Origin: an uncultured Oscillospiraceae bacterium
Lineage (GTDB): Bacteria > Bacillota > Clostridia > Oscillospirales > Oscillospiraceae
Reading direction: 5' to 3'
Length of the DNA: 36,561 nt
NCBI GenBank assembly: GCA_944385545.1
Contig: CALWXQ010000013.1
Span: 1-36,561 of the forward strand
How positions within the stretch are numbered: the stretch's first letter is position 1; every line of letters begins with the position of its first letter. The notes under the pieces are model-generated. The model had not been told where the DNA came from and made no database searches. It worked only from the letters and a program-made list of their open reading frames with translations. The position numbers and the translations under genes are program-made. Below are positions 8,030 to 18,666 of the stretch, piece after piece.

Positions 8030-8406
8030 AGCGAAGCTGGCTGGGCGCTGCCCTGCTGTTGCTGCTGCTGGGGGCGTCCCTGCTCTCCAGCTGGGCCATG
8101 GTCAGAACCCAGGCCCCCATTTCCCAGGATCTGGATCAGGCGGCGGCGTGGACGCTGGAGGAAGACTGGATTCAGGCTGTGGATCAGGCCCAGGAGGCCA
8201 GAAGCCAATGGGATCGCTGGCTCTGGCTTTACAGCTGCTTTGCCGATCACGCCCCCTTGGAGGCGGTGGAGGCCGGTTTTTCTCAGCTGGAGGTCTTCGC
8301 CGCCGCCGGGGAGAAAACCGCCTTCGCCGCCCTGTGCGCCCAGCTGGCCCGGCAGGTGGAGGCGGTGGGCCAGGCCCATGCCCTTACCTGGCGCAATCTA
8401 GTCTGA
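8026..8406 (+). CDS. DUF4363-family protein
   Basis: 126 residues with a single N-terminal membrane anchor or signal segment (residues 6-25) followed by a helical, Ala/Gln/Glu-rich domain with several Trp residues. This is the pattern of DUF4363 proteins that follow DUF421 genes. It starts inside the last codon of the DUF421 gene, so translation is coupled. Its stop codon overlaps the end of the convergent spoIIP gene by 9 bases. No biochemical role can be assigned from the sequence. Confidence 0.8.
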   Translation: MKRSWLGAALLLLLLGASLLSSWAMVRTQAPISQDLDQAAAWTLEEDWIQAVDQAQEARSQWDRWLWLYSCFADHAPLEAVEAGFSQLEVFAAAGEKTAFAALCAQLARQVEAVGQAHALTWRNLV

Positions 8407-9372
8407 GGCGGTACCCTCTGCCAGGGCGATGATAGCCAGGGCCAGCTGCCGGGCGGCCAGCAGGGCCTCCTGGTGGGTGTTCCCCGCCGCGCCGACCTCC
8501 ACCAACAGAGCGCCGGGGAACAGATCCTGGTTGAACCGGGCGGCCCGGAGCTGCAGAGGGCGCATGATCCCGGGGCTTTGGGCCTCCAGCTGGGCGTGGA
8601 GCTTCAGGGCAAGGCTCAGGTTGTCCTCATAGGCCTCGTGCTTGGCCCCCAGCACCAGCATCAGCTGGGCGCAGGTCTCCCCGTTCGCCTGGGCCAGAGT
8701 GCGCAGCTGACCCTGGGTGCCGCCGGAGGCGTCCCGGTGCAGATCCAGCACCAGCCGGATGGAGGGGTATTCCTCCAGATAGGTCTGTATGGTTTCCCGG
8801 GCGCGGCTGTAGGAGCCGTTGTAGGAAGGGTAGTCGTTCAGCTCCCGATCCTGGATAACGCCGATCCCCGCCTCCTGGAGCAGCCTGGCCACCTCCTGGC
8901 CGATGGAGAGCATGTTGTATTGCGGATCCAGGGTGCGCCAGGAGGCGCTTTCCTGGTAATCCTCCCCGTTTTTGGTGTAGCTTTCTGTGGTGTGGGTGTG
9001 AAGGATCAAAACGGTGGGATCCTCTCCCCGCAGCTGCCAGGTCAGCGGCCGGGCCAGCAATTCCTCTACATCCGGCTCCACCGCAAGGGCATAGTACAGT
9101 TGTACCGCGGCGGCGTCGGAAAAGGAGGGTAACGTCTCCGTGGGGGCGGGAACCGCCGGGGGAGATTCCACGAAATCCGGCGAGAACGCCTCCAAAGACG
9201 GCGAAAACCGGACGTCACGTCCGGTTTCTAAATATGTCAGGAAGGCGGCGGTATTCGGTTCGGTGAGCCGCCGGAACAGCGCTTGAGGCAGACCCGCTGC
9301 CCACAGCCGGAATACCAGGGCGCACAAAATGGCGCATACGCCCACACGTCGGGCGCGACGTCTTTGGTTCAA
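8398..9372 (-). CDS. spoIIP: Stage II sporulation protein P
   Basis: About 324 residues: an N-terminal membrane anchor after a basic stretch, a linker, then the amidase_3-like SpoIIP domain with LILHTHTTESY, VLDLHRDA and the C-terminal LLVEVGAAGN segment, which supply the zinc-binding His/Glu residues. With SpoIID and SpoIIM it degrades septal peptidoglycan during engulfment of the forespore. In-frame ATGs exist at 9390 and 9378, but GGGGAGG is best placed (7 bases) for the TTG at 9372; the choice is uncertain by six residues. Its 3' end overlaps the convergent DUF4363 gene. A CCCCGGC/GCCGGGG hairpin at 9395-9414 separates it from tadA. Confidence 0.93.
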   Translation of the reverse strand: MNQRRRARRVGVCAILCALVFRLWAAGLPQALFRRLTEPNTAAFLTYLETGRDVRFSPSLEAFSPDFVESPPAVPAPTETLPSFSDAAAVQLYYALAVEPDVEELLARPLTWQLRGEDPTVLILHTHTTESYTKNGEDYQESASWRTLDPQYNMLSIGQEVARLLQEAGIGVIQDRELNDYPSYNGSYSRARETIQTYLEEYPSIRLVLDLHRDASGGTQGQLRTLAQANGETCAQLMLVLGAKHEAYEDNLSLALKLHAQLEAQSPGIMRPLQLRAARFNQDLFPGALLVEVGAAGNTHQEALLAARQLALAIIALAEGTASD

Positions 9373-9423
9373 TGCCATGCCTCCCCACATCCTGCCCCGG
9401 CTTCATCGCCGGGGACGCAACGA

Positions 9424-9909
9424 TCACGGCTCCTGGGGCCGCCACTTGGGCCGGTCGCGCAGCTGGAGCCGCAGCCGGGCGAAAAAGGCCCGGAGCAATT
9501 CGGCGCAGTCCTCCTCCAAGATCCCCCGCTCCACCTGAGGGCGGTGGTTAAAGGCTATGTCGAACATGCGGCATACCGAATCCACCGCTCCGGCCTTTTG
9601 ATCTGCCGCGCCGTAGACCACCCGCCGGATTCGGGCGTTGACAATGGCCCCGGCGCACATAGGGCAAGGCTCCAGAGTCACGTACAGGGTGCACTCCCAC
9701 AACCGCCAGCCGCCTAGGGCGCGGCAGGCCTGATCGATGGCCTCCAGCTCCGCGTGGGCCAGGGCGGATTTGTCTGTCTCCCGCCGGTTGCGCCCCCGGC
9801 CGACGATCTCGTCCCTGCGGACGATGACGCAGCCCACAGGCACCTCCCCGGCGTCAAAGGCCTCCCTGGCCAGGGCCAGAGCCTGTTCCATATAATACCG
9901 GTCGTCCAT
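9424..9909 (-). CDS. tadA: tRNA-specific adenosine deaminase
   Basis: 161 residues of the cytidine/deoxycytidylate deaminase fold. The zinc site is HAE (His52, catalytic Glu54) and PCPMC (Cys82, Cys85). It converts the wobble adenosine of tRNA-Arg(ACG) to inosine. The start ATG at 9909 has AAAGGAGG 8 bases before it. It is followed after about 50 bases by spoIIP on the same strand, so the two may be cotranscribed. Confidence 0.96.
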   Translation of the reverse strand: MDDRYYMEQALALAREAFDAGEVPVGCVIVRRDEIVGRGRNRRETDKSALAHAELEAIDQACRALGGWRLWECTLYVTLEPCPMCAGAIVNARIRRVVYGAADQKAGAVDSVCRMFDIAFNHRPQVERGILEEDCAELLRAFFARLRLQLRDRPKWRPQEP

Positions 9910-10109
9910 GTACCATGCCTCCTTTCCTACATCATACCGGAAAACCGGAAAAATGGAAAGGATTTTTTCACGCCCTGTGAGTATACCACAGCCGGGGAGA
10001 AAATGCTGTCAAAGGGTGACCTGCCCTCCGGCTCCGGGGAGGAGAAGGGGATGGAAGCGCCGCGTCCGTTTCCTTAATAATTTATTTACGGATTTTTCAA
10101 TTTTCCCTC
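9910..10109. other. Intergenic region between tadA and groES
   Basis: Divergent control region. The minus-strand half holds the tadA ribosome site and possible weak -10 sequences; the middle (10000-10060) is GC-rich and featureless; the groES promoter begins at 10110. I saw no RNA gene here. Confidence 0.4.
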
Positions 10110-10138
10110 TTGCTTTTTTTCGGAGAGTGGAGTATTAT
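10110..10138 (+). promoter_or_regulatory. groESL promoter
   Basis: TTGCTT at 10110-10115, 17-bp spacer, TATTAT at 10133-10138, immediately upstream of the CIRCE operator, which therefore covers the likely transcription start. Confidence 0.8.
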
Positions 10139-10141
10139 GTA

Positions 10142-10168
10142 TTAGCACTCAGGTATCAAGAGTGCTAA
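10142..10168 (+). promoter_or_regulatory. CIRCE operator (HrcA binding site)
   Basis: TTAGCACTC at 10142-10150, nine bases, GAGTGCTAA at 10160-10168: an exact match to the CIRCE inverted repeat. HrcA bound here represses groESL until heat or misfolded protein titrates GroEL. Confidence 0.98.
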
Positions 10169-10227
10169 AAACGTAGATATTTGCGGCTTTGCCGCAGTCT
10201 AAATACCTTTGTATGGAGGAATCATCA

Positions 10228-10503
10228 ATGAAACTGAAACCAATGGCAGACAATGTCCTGCTCAAGGCCTATGAGGCCCAGCAGACCACCGCTTCCGGCA
10301 TCATCCTGGCGACCACCAGCAAGGAAAAGCCCGCCATCTACCAGGTGGTATCCGTGGGCCCCGGCACCAAGGACGTGACCATGACCGTCAAGACCGGCGA
10401 TAAGGTTGTGGTGGGCAAGTTCGTGGGCACCGACGTGACCCTGGACAAGGAAGAATACAAGTTTGTCAAGCAGGATGATATCCTGGCTGTGGTAACCGAC
10501 TAA
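10228..10503 (+). CDS. groES: Co-chaperonin GroES
   Basis: 91 residues, the normal length. Starts with MKLKPMADNVLLKAYEAQQ and keeps the SGIILATTSKEKP mobile-loop region and the ending DDILAVVTD. It caps the GroEL ring during ATP-driven folding. The frame is open to 10189, but GGAGGA lies 7 bases before the ATG at 10228. groEL follows after 14 bases; CIRCE controls both. Confidence 0.98.
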   Translation: MKLKPMADNVLLKAYEAQQTTASGIILATTSKEKPAIYQVVSVGPGTKDVTMTVKTGDKVVVGKFVGTDVTLDKEEYKFVKQDDILAVVTD

Positions 10504-10514
10504 GGAGGAATTGA

Positions 10515-12152
<1,638 letters not shown>

Positions 12153-12170
12153 GATCGATTTCCAACCGCC

Positions 12171-12484
12171 GTTCCGGGGGATCCAATGGATCCCCCGGAT
12201 CTCAGGCTGTTGAAAACCCCTTCGGGCTTTTCAACAAAGGAGTTGCAGTCTGCTGCGCGCACTCCTTGTGCGCCTACGGCGCACAACTCGCACAAAAAGC
12301 AGCCTGAGATGTATTTTCTGCCAGGTACAGAAGGTGAATTGCCCCGAAGGGGCAAGAGAGACCACCCTGGGGTGCGCCCCGGCAGAAAATGATTAAAACT
12401 TTTTTTGCCGCTGCGGCGGCAAATTCTGCGAAGCTTTTTCGACACTCTGCGATCCGGGGGATCCATTGGATCCCCCGGATCTTT
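12171..12484. mobile_element. Non-coding inverted-repeat element (MITE-like)
   Basis: The two ends are imperfect inverted copies of about 50 bp. Each contains the palindrome with core GGATCCAATGGATCC inside C/G flanks (12174-12201 left; 12454-12481 right, as its reverse complement), then (C)AG..TGT.GAAAA and TTCG in the same order. The interior holds nested complementary arms: ATCTCAGGCTG near 12199-12210 with CAGCCTGAGAT near 12300-12310, a UUCG-loop hairpin at 12209-12235, GTGCGCC/GGCGCAC, and TTTTCTGCC near 12315 with GGCAGAAAA near 12380. There is no coding frame of substance and no target duplication that I could find. Confidence 0.65.
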
Positions 12485-12513
12485 TTTGGCGGCCGGGGCG
12501 CGCCCCGAAGCTG

Positions 12514-12550
12514 AAAAATCGGCAAGCCCGACTTGGGCTTGCCGATTTTT
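12514..12550. terminator. Bidirectional terminator after argD
   Basis: AAAAATCGGCAAGCCC (12514-12529) pairs perfectly with 12535-12550 around a 5-base loop; A-run on one side, T-run on the other, so it works for argD on the minus strand and for plus-strand transcription from groEL. Confidence 0.9.
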
Positions 12551-12554
12551 TTGC

Positions 12555-13724
12555 CTATGTCATCCGACAGGCCTCCCGGATAACCTCCAAGGCCTGCTCC
12601 AGCAGAGGCTCGGGGATGCTCAGCGGCGGAAGCAGCCGCAGCTTGTCCTTGGCGGACAGGCACAGCACGCCCTGCTCCCGGCAGCGGGCAATGACCTGCG
12701 CCACAGGCTTGGTGGTCTTCACGCCCACCATCAGGCCGAGGCCGGTGACGGCCTCCACGCCCTCCGCTTGTTCCAGAACCTCCCGGATCCGCCGCCCCTT
12801 TGCCGCCACCTGCTCCAGGAAGGCGTCGTCCAGACGGCTCAGGATGTTCACGGCCCCGGCGCAGCAGACCGGATTGCCACCGAAGGTGGAGCCGTGATCT
12901 CCCCGGCCCAGAGTGTGCTCCACTTTTTCTCCCAGCAGGGTAGCCCCCAAAGGCAGACCGCCTCCCAGGCCCTTGGCGGTGGATACGATGTCCGGCTGAA
13001 CGCCGTAGTGCATGTAGGAATAGAGCTTGCCGGTGCGGCCGTTGCCGGTCTGCACTTCGTCGATCATCAACAGGATATCCTCCTGCCGGCACAGCGCCGC
13101 CGTCCGGCGGAGGAAGTCCGGATCCAGGGCCATGACGCCCCCCTCGCCCTGAACGCATTCCAGCAGGATGCCTGCCACCTGATGTTCCTTCACCAGCTGC
13201 TCCAGCGCGGCGAAGTCTCCTGCCGGGGTGTGGAGGAAGCCGGGGGTCAGAGGCTGGAAGTGCCGGTGGTAAGCGTCCTGGCCGGTGGCGGCCAGGGCGG
13301 TGATGGTGCGGCCGTGGAAGCTGTTGACCAGGGTAATGATGGTCTGGCAGTCCGGCCCCTTTTTCTCCGCGGCCCACTTTCTGGCGGTTTTGATGGCGCA
13401 CTCGTTGGCCTCGGCGCCGGAGTTGGAGAAGAACACCTTTTTCATCCCGGTGCGCTGGCAGAGCATCTGCGCCAGCTGGGCGCAGGGCTGGGTATAATAC
13501 AGGTTGGAGGCGTGCTGGAGCAGCTCCAGCTGGGCTTTCACCGCGTCAGTCCATTCCCGGTCGCGGTAGCCGAAGGCGGTGACGCCGATGCCGCTGCCCA
13601 TATCGATGTAGGCCTTGCCGGTGTCGTCATAGGCCACAGCCCCCTCGCCTCGGGTCAGGGTCAGGGGAAACCGGGCGTAGGTGTTGGCCACATAGGTCTG
13701 GTCTTGTTCCATCAGATCAATCAT
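12555..13724 (-). CDS. argD: Acetylornithine aminotransferase
   Basis: About 389 residues, class III PLP aminotransferase. Landmarks are FFSNSGAEANECAIK, NSFHGRTITALAATG, the IDEVQTGNGRTG aspartate that binds the PLP nitrogen, and the Schiff-base lysine in STAKGLGGGLPLGA. It makes N-acetylornithine from the semialdehyde produced by ArgC. The ATG at 13724 was preferred to 13733 because CAGGAG is then about 9 bases upstream. It overlaps the end of argB by 8 bases and is the last gene of the argCJBD operon. Confidence 0.96.
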   Translation of the reverse strand: MIDLMEQDQTYVANTYARFPLTLTRGEGAVAYDDTGKAYIDMGSGIGVTAFGYRDREWTDAVKAQLELLQHASNLYYTQPCAQLAQMLCQRTGMKKVFFSNSGAEANECAIKTARKWAAEKKGPDCQTIITLVNSFHGRTITALAATGQDAYHRHFQPLTPGFLHTPAGDFAALEQLVKEHQVAGILLECVQGEGGVMALDPDFLRRTAALCRQEDILLMIDEVQTGNGRTGKLYSYMHYGVQPDIVSTAKGLGGGLPLGATLLGEKVEHTLGRGDHGSTFGGNPVCCAGAVNILSRLDDAFLEQVAAKGRRIREVLEQAEGVEAVTGLGLMVGVKTTKPVAQVIARCREQGVLCLSAKDKLRLLPPLSIPEPLLEQALEVIREACRMT

Positions 13725-14595
13725 GTGCTTCATCTCCTGTTACCATGGTACCGGCGCCTTCGTCGGTGAGGATCTCCATCAAAATGGCATGGGGCACCCG
13801 GCCGTCCAGAATGGTCACGCTGCCAACGCCCCGGCGGATGGCCTCCACGCAGCAGTCCACCTTGGGGATCATGCCGCCGGAGATCACATGCTGGTCAAAC
13901 AGCTCCCTGGCCTGGGACAGCGTCAGGTGCGGGATCAGGGTGGACGGATCGTCCTTGTCCCGGAGGATTCCGGCGATGTCCGTCATCATGCACAGCCGGT
14001 GGGCGCCCAAGGCCCCGGCAATGAAGGCGGCGGCGGTGTCGCCGTTGATATTATAGACGTTGCCGTCTTCGTCACAGCCTACGGTGGAGATCACCGGGAT
14101 GTACCCCTTCTCCAAAAGATCCATGACCGGCTGGATATTGACCTGGGTGATCCGGCCCACATAGCCCAGCCGGGGATCCTTGGGTACGGCCCGGATCAGG
14201 CCGCCGTCCACGCCGGAGATCCCCATGGCCTGGCCGCCGTGGCGCTCCAGAAGGCTGACAAGGGTTTTGTTGATCTTCCCGGCCAGAACCATCTGGACGA
14301 TGTCCATGGTCTGCTGATCGGTGACCCGCAGGCCGTCTACGAATTCCGGCTTCTTCCCCAGCCGATCCATGAGCTGGGAGATCTCCGGGCCGCCGCCGTG
14401 AACCAGCACCACCTTCACGCCCACCAGCCACAGCAGAACCACGTCCTCCATCACTTGGCGCTTCAGATCCTCGCAGACCATGGCGTTGCCGCCGTATTTC
14501 ACCACCACGATTTTTCCGTTATACTGCTGGATATAGGGCAGGGCCTGGGTGAGCACCTGAGCCCGCTGGGCATTGGAAAATTCACGTTCTTTCAT
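13717..14595 (-). CDS. argB: Acetylglutamate kinase
   Basis: 292 residues of the amino-acid kinase family. Visible motifs are IVVKYGGNAM at the N-terminus (nucleotide/phosphate site), VHGGGPEI, and the C-terminal SGGMIPKVDCCVEAI. It phosphorylates N-acetylglutamate in the second step of ornithine synthesis. Its ATG overlaps the argJ stop (ATGA) and its own end overlaps argD, so translation of the operon is tightly coupled. The 15 N-terminal residues before ALPYIQQYNG are typical of the arginine-sensitive, hexameric form, which would allow feedback inhibition (inference). Confidence 0.97.
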   Translation of the reverse strand: MKEREFSNAQRAQVLTQALPYIQQYNGKIVVVKYGGNAMVCEDLKRQVMEDVVLLWLVGVKVVLVHGGGPEISQLMDRLGKKPEFVDGLRVTDQQTMDIVQMVLAGKINKTLVSLLERHGGQAMGISGVDGGLIRAVPKDPRLGYVGRITQVNIQPVMDLLEKGYIPVISTVGCDEDGNVYNINGDTAAAFIAGALGAHRLCMMTDIAGILRDKDDPSTLIPHLTLSQARELFDQHVISGGMIPKVDCCVEAIRRGVGSVTILDGRVPHAILMEILTDEGAGTMVTGDEAHD

Positions 14596-15806
14596 GTGCG
14601 GTAATCTCCGTTGATCTTCACGTAGTCATAAGTAAGGTCGCAGCCCCAGGCTGTGGCGGCGGCTTCCCCGCTGCCCAGATCCACCAGGATCTCGATCTCC
14701 TTTTCCAGAAGGATCTGCTTGGCCAGCTCCTCGGAGAAGGGGATCCCCGCCCCGTTTTCACATACGGGGATGACGCCCGCCGCGGAGCGGAAGGACACGG
14801 AGATCCTGTCCACGTCCACAGCCGCCCCGCTGTAGCCGATGGCGCAGAGCACCCGGCCCCAGTTGGCGTCGGCGCCGAACATGGCGGCCTTGGTCAGGCT
14901 GGAGCAGATGACGCTTTTGGCCACGGTTTTTGCCGTTGCCGGGTCCGCCGCGCCGGTGACGGCGCACTCGAGCAGCTTGGTGGCTCCCTCGCCGTCCCCT
15001 GCCAGCGAGCGGCACAGGTGGACGTTGACGGTGTTCAGGGCCTTCATAAAGGCGGTAAAGTCCTCCCCCTCTTGGGTGATCTCCGGGTTGCCGGCCATGC
15101 CGTTGGCCAGGAGCACCGCCATATCGTTGGTGGAGGTGTCCCCGTCCACACTGAGCATGTTGAAGGTATTCTGAATATCCCCGGACAGGGCTTTCTGGAG
15201 CATAGCCGTTGAGATGGCCACGTCGGTGGTGAGGAAGACCAGCATGGTAGCCATGTTGGGGTGGATCATGCCGCTGCCCTTGGCAATGCCGCCGATGTGG
15301 CAGGTTTTGCCGCCCAGGGAGAACGCCAGCGCGAACTCCTTGGGATAGGTGTCCGTGGTCATAATGGCCTCGCAGGCGGCGGTGCTGCCGGCGGGGGACA
15401 GCTGCTCCGCCAGGGCACCGATGCTTTGCGCGATGGGCTCCGGGGACAGGGGCAGGCCGATGACGCCGGTGGAGGCCACCACCACATCCTGGGGAGAGAT
15501 GTTCAGCGCCTGGGCTGCCAGGGCGCACATTTCCCGGGCCACGGCAACGCCGTCGGCGTTGCAGGTGTTGGCGTTGCCGCTGTTGCAGATCACCGCCTGG
15601 GCCTTGCCGTCGGAAAGATTGGCCTTGGTCACCCCCAGAGGCGCGCCTTTGACCAGGTTGGTGGTGTACACCGCCGCGGCGTTGGCGGGACACTGGCTGT
15701 AGATCAGGGCCAGGTCCTTCTTGCTTTTGTTCTTCCGGATGCCGCAGTGCATCCCCGCGGCCAGAAAGCCCTTGGCGGCGCATACGCCGCCGGAAACGAT
15801 TTTCAT
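14592..15806 (-). CDS. argJ: Bifunctional ornithine acetyltransferase / N-acetylglutamate synthase
   Basis: 404 residues. The autocleavage site is seen in KGSGMIHPNMATMLVFLTTD, with the nucleophilic Thr187 following Ala186, so the precursor is expected to split into alpha and beta chains. It transfers the acetyl group from acetylornithine back to glutamate, making the pathway cyclic. The ATG at 15806 has GGGAGG upstream. Whether it also uses acetyl-CoA (bifunctional) cannot be read from the sequence, but no argA is seen nearby. Confidence 0.97.
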   Translation of the reverse strand: MKIVSGGVCAAKGFLAAGMHCGIRKNKSKKDLALIYSQCPANAAAVYTTNLVKGAPLGVTKANLSDGKAQAVICNSGNANTCNADGVAVAREMCALAAQALNISPQDVVVASTGVIGLPLSPEPIAQSIGALAEQLSPAGSTAACEAIMTTDTYPKEFALAFSLGGKTCHIGGIAKGSGMIHPNMATMLVFLTTDVAISTAMLQKALSGDIQNTFNMLSVDGDTSTNDMAVLLANGMAGNPEITQEGEDFTAFMKALNTVNVHLCRSLAGDGEGATKLLECAVTGAADPATAKTVAKSVICSSLTKAAMFGADANWGRVLCAIGYSGAAVDVDRISVSFRSAAGVIPVCENGAGIPFSEELAKQILLEKEIEILVDLGSGEAAATAWGCDLTYDYVKINGDYRT

Positions 15807-15824
15807 GTCTGTTTTCCTCCCGTG

Positions 15825-16745
15825 TTATCCATGCAGTCCCCGGGTATCCTCCACCCCCAGGACGATGTTCATATTTTCAATGGCCGCGCCGGAAGCCCCT
15901 TTGCCTAGGTTGTCGAAGCAGGCGGTGAGCAGGATTCGATCTTCGTTTCCGGATACGCTGACGATCATATCGTCCCGGCCTGCCATGGCGTTGGCAGAGA
16001 GCATGCCGTCCTCCGCCGGGGCCGGCGCGAAGCGCACCAGGCCGGTGCGGTAGCAATGGGCATAGACCCGGGTCACGTCCTCCGCACTGCCCCGCAGATC
16101 CCGGGCAAACACCGGAACCGTTACCTCCATGCCGCTGTAGAAATCGGCCACGATGGGACAGAATATGGGAGAATGCTCCAGGCCGCAGATCACGGCCATT
16201 TCCCGCAAATGCTTGTGCCGCTGCTCCAGGCCGTACTGCCGGGGGGCCAGGAGGGCCGCGGGCCGGGTCGGAGCTTCATACTGGGCGATCATTTTTTTGC
16301 CGCCGCCGGAATACCCCGTCAGGGAGAAGCAGCTCAGGGAAACGTCCTTATCCAGCAGCCCCGCCCGGATCAACGGCTCCACCAGCGCAATGAAGCCGCT
16401 GGCGTGACAGCCGGGGTTGGCAATCCGCCGGGATCCGGCGATCCGCTGCCGCCGTCCCGCCAGCTCCGGAAAGCCGTATTCCCACCCCGGGGCGGTGCGG
16501 TGGGCGGTGGAGGTGTCGATGATCACGGTGCTGCCGTGAACCAGCTCCACCGCCTCCCGGGCTGCCGAATCCGGCAGGCACAAAAAGGCGATATCGGCGC
16601 TGTTCAGGGCCTCCTCTCTGGCCTTGGGATCCTTGCGCAGTTCCTCCGGCAATCGGATCAGGGAAATGTCCTGCCGCTGCTCCAGCCGCTCATAGATCCG
16701 CAGGCCGGTGGTGCCGGCGCTTCCGTCAATAAATACCTGGGTCAT
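15825..16745 (-). CDS. argC: N-acetyl-gamma-glutamyl-phosphate reductase, short (type 2) form
   Basis: 306 residues. An N-terminal NAD(P)-binding segment (FIDGSAGTTGLRI) leads to the catalytic cysteine in IANPGCHASGF (Cys113) and a HRTAPGWEYGFPEL segment. At this length and with these motifs it belongs to the shorter ArgC subfamily. It is the first gene of the argCJBD operon, with a consensus promoter about 80 bases upstream; argJ follows after 18 bases. Confidence 0.95.
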   Translation of the reverse strand: MTQVFIDGSAGTTGLRIYERLEQRQDISLIRLPEELRKDPKAREEALNSADIAFLCLPDSAAREAVELVHGSTVIIDTSTAHRTAPGWEYGFPELAGRRQRIAGSRRIANPGCHASGFIALVEPLIRAGLLDKDVSLSCFSLTGYSGGGKKMIAQYEAPTRPAALLAPRQYGLEQRHKHLREMAVICGLEHSPIFCPIVADFYSGMEVTVPVFARDLRGSAEDVTRVYAHCYRTGLVRFAPAPAEDGMLSANAMAGRDDMIVSVSGNEDRILLTACFDNLGKGASGAAIENMNIVLGVEDTRGLHG

Positions 16746-16821
16746 AGCCTTTCCCGCGCCCGTCCCAAGCCGGGAGGACGCCTCCTTCCTTGTGTGGTTG
16801 ACACTTGTCTTTTATGGGGTG

Positions 16822-16850
16822 ATTATACTCCCGCCGCCCCGTTCTGTCAA
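16822..16850 (-). promoter_or_regulatory. Consensus sigma-A promoter of the arg operon
   Basis: On the minus strand TTGACA (16850-16845), exactly 17 bp, TATAAT (16827-16822). The DNA just upstream (16850-16905) is A/T-rich with a GTATATATAC palindrome near 16880, a possible ArgR or UP-element region, but I could not confirm an arginine box. Confidence 0.9.
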
Positions 16851-16946
16851 CAGATAATTGGATATATATTCGCTCAAATTTGTATATATACGCATATTCC
16901 ACAAAAGCGCCGGCCCGTCTGCCGCCGGTTCTGTAGGTTAGTATAA

Positions 16947-16979
16947 CGGCGGGCTGCCACAGAACATGGCAGCCCGCCG
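16947..16979 (-). terminator. Probable terminator of the GH1 gene
   Basis: CGGCGGGCTGCCA (16947-16959) pairs perfectly with 16967-16979 around a 7-base loop, just past the beta-glucosidase stop codon. The following minus-strand sequence (TTATACTAA) is only a weak U-run. Confidence 0.65.
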
Positions 16980-16992
16980 CGAATGAGGCCTA

Positions 16993-18443
<1,451 letters not shown>

Positions 18444-18598
18444 GGGGGATTTGGATTTCCGGCGCTTCCGCTGCCGCTGGCGATCCAAAGCGGCGCAGTG
18501 GAGAGAAATTGGTTGTTTTATACAATTATTACTCCAGGAATTTTATAAAATGCACAAAGATCTTGGAAGCAACGGAAAAAGTTTGGCGGGTATTGCCC

Positions 18599-18627
18599 TT
18601 GCGGCGCCTTGGGCAGAATGGTATCAT
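18599..18627 (+). promoter_or_regulatory. Probable promoter of the antiporter gene
   Basis: TTGCGG at 18599-18604, 17 bp, TATCAT at 18622-18627, about 40 bases before the start codon. Confidence 0.5.
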
Positions 18628-18666
18628 AACCATCGGAAATATTGAGTAGAGGGAAGCGAATATTCT

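Noticed and set aside
12274-13401. 375-residue minus-strand frame overlapping argD
   Set aside because: Out-of-frame shadow of argD that runs into the inverted-repeat element; Arg/Gly/Pro-rich, no family match.
16860-16910. Possible ArgR box upstream of argC
   Set aside because: The region is A/T-rich and partly palindromic, but no convincing match to an arginine box could be made by eye.
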